NCBI GenBank assembly: GCA_934045905.1
Contig: CAKOGZ010000119.1
Span: 51,299 to 115,298, forward strand
Origin: Leuctra nigra
Taxonomy: Eukaryota; Arthropoda; Insecta; Plecoptera; Leuctridae
DNA length: 64,000 nt
Reading direction: 5' to 3'
The notes beneath the pieces were generated by a model. That model had not been told where the DNA came from and ran no database searches. It saw nothing but the letters and a program-made list of their open reading frames with translations. Numbering within the stretch: position 1 is the stretch's first letter; the number at the start of each line of letters is the position of its first letter. A program made the translations under genes and the position numbers. Positions 63,440-64,000 of this stretch are shown one piece after another.

Positions 63440-64000
63440 CAACGTTATGCCGAGAAATGAAATAAAACACTTTTCGAAAATAATAGGCTTAACATTAACA
63501 TGTAAAAAAAAATCTCCCCTCTGCCTCCTGGAGTCGCCCGACGTTGCCCGGTCAGATAATTTTATAATAAAGTTAGGTTAGGGTAGGTTAGCGAAGCGAG
63601 CGAAGCGAGCGTAGCTGACCCTTAACAAGCTTTAACCTACAGTGACAAAAAATTGATGAAAACCTATCAGGATTGTGCCCTTCTGCTTCTGAAGGACATA
63701 AACTAAGAAATGCGGCGTATCGGAGCGTCTGACAGAAAAAAGTGTTTCTGCACTTTTTAAGCCTCTCTCCATCATCTATATGGTGTATCATTTTCAGCTC
63801 TCTAAGAGTAATAGATTCGTCACAAAGTAGGAAACAAACAAAACTTTTTCAATATGACCTACTTCTAAAGTGGCACCCCCCTGTTTTTATCGAATTTTCT
63901 TGATGCCTACACAACGTTATGCCGAGAAATGTAATAAAACACTTTTCGCAAAAAAATAGGCTTATAAATAAAATTATAAAAAAGAACCCCACTCTGCCCC
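63440..64000. repeat. HOR unit 49: complete A and the first 89 bp of B, cut by the window edge
   Basis: A 63440-63911, then B from 63912 to the end. The start of B is normal (GAAATGTAATAAAAC). The array evidently continues beyond the window. Confidence 0.93.

Larger units (their letters stand above)
1..64000. repeat. Higher-order satellite DNA array filling the window
   Basis: The same two monomers, A (472 bp) and B (575 bp), recur head to tail from the first to the last base with no foreign sequence between them. They are grouped as A-B dimers of about 1047 bp and A-B-B' trimers of about 1621 bp. Both ends of the window lie inside the array, so its true size is unknown. Copies differ from one another by only a few substitutions and one- or two-base indels per kb, which is the pattern expected from unequal crossing over and gene conversion. 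I see no inversion and no inserted element. A HindIII site (AAGCTT) sits in both monomers (188-193 and 653-658 in the first unit), predicting 465 and 582 bp fragments from dimers. A SalI site (GTCGAC) is seen only in B. I do not recognise the satellite family by name. Confidence 0.97.

Noticed and set aside
149..63791. About 150 small minus-strand open frames, as possible genes
   Set aside because: They repeat with the satellite period, total only 60-92 codons, have no recognisable domain, and are extended, shortened or broken by single-base indels in several copies. Their similarity reflects repeat homogeneity, not protein conservation.
1..64000. CRISPR array or other prokaryotic repeat system
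   Set aside because: Repeats are 472 and 575 bp with no short repeat and unique spacer pattern, and there are no cas-like or other genes.
1..64000. rDNA spacer or 5S/histone gene cluster
   Set aside because: No rRNA, 5S or histone-like sequence is recognisable in either monomer.

Overview
The whole 64 kb window is one uninterrupted head-to-tail tandem array of satellite DNA. I see no credible protein gene, RNA gene, CRISPR array, prokaryotic-style operon or inserted transposon. Two related monomers build it: A (472 bp, first copy 1-472) and B (575 bp, first copy 473-1047). Both begin CAACGTTATGCCGAG. They align along most of their length; B carries about 103 net extra bases in its middle. 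All copies point the same way.

The monomers form higher-order units. I count 48 complete units plus a partial one: 25 A-B dimers (about 1047 bp), 21 A-B-B' trimers (about 1621 bp) and 2 chimeric trimers in which the middle monomer is B at its start and A at its end. Layout: 1-11516 is eleven consecutive dimers of an 'early' sequence type. 11517-15229 is mixed, with the first trimer and the first 'late' type dimers. 15230-19417 is an island of dimers that return to the early type. 19418-43613 is mainly trimers with a few dimers. 43614-64000 alternates trimers and dimers and holds the two chimeric units, 12,867 bp apart. Linked variant markers show segments of 2-6 kb copied within the array, so there is at least one further level of organisation above the dimer and trimer.

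Organism: the very long homogeneous satellite, AT-rich composition and lack of genes indicate a eukaryote, in heterochromatin (pericentromeric, subtelomeric or B/sex-chromosome-like; the sequence does not say which). A TTAGGTTAGGG motif in every A monomer resembles the TTAGG telomere repeat of many arthropods, so an insect or other arthropod is a weak guess only.

The many short minus-strand reading frames (60-92 codons) exist because the repeats are nearly identical. They are broken or shifted in some copies and lack recognisable domains, so I do not annotate them as genes. The main interest is the visible history of the array: where A and B recombined out of register, which haplotypes spread, and how dimers gave way to trimers. 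Unit boundaries below were placed by eye at each CAACGTTATG start and at fixed offsets from recurring landmarks. Homopolymer length differences may be sequencing error.
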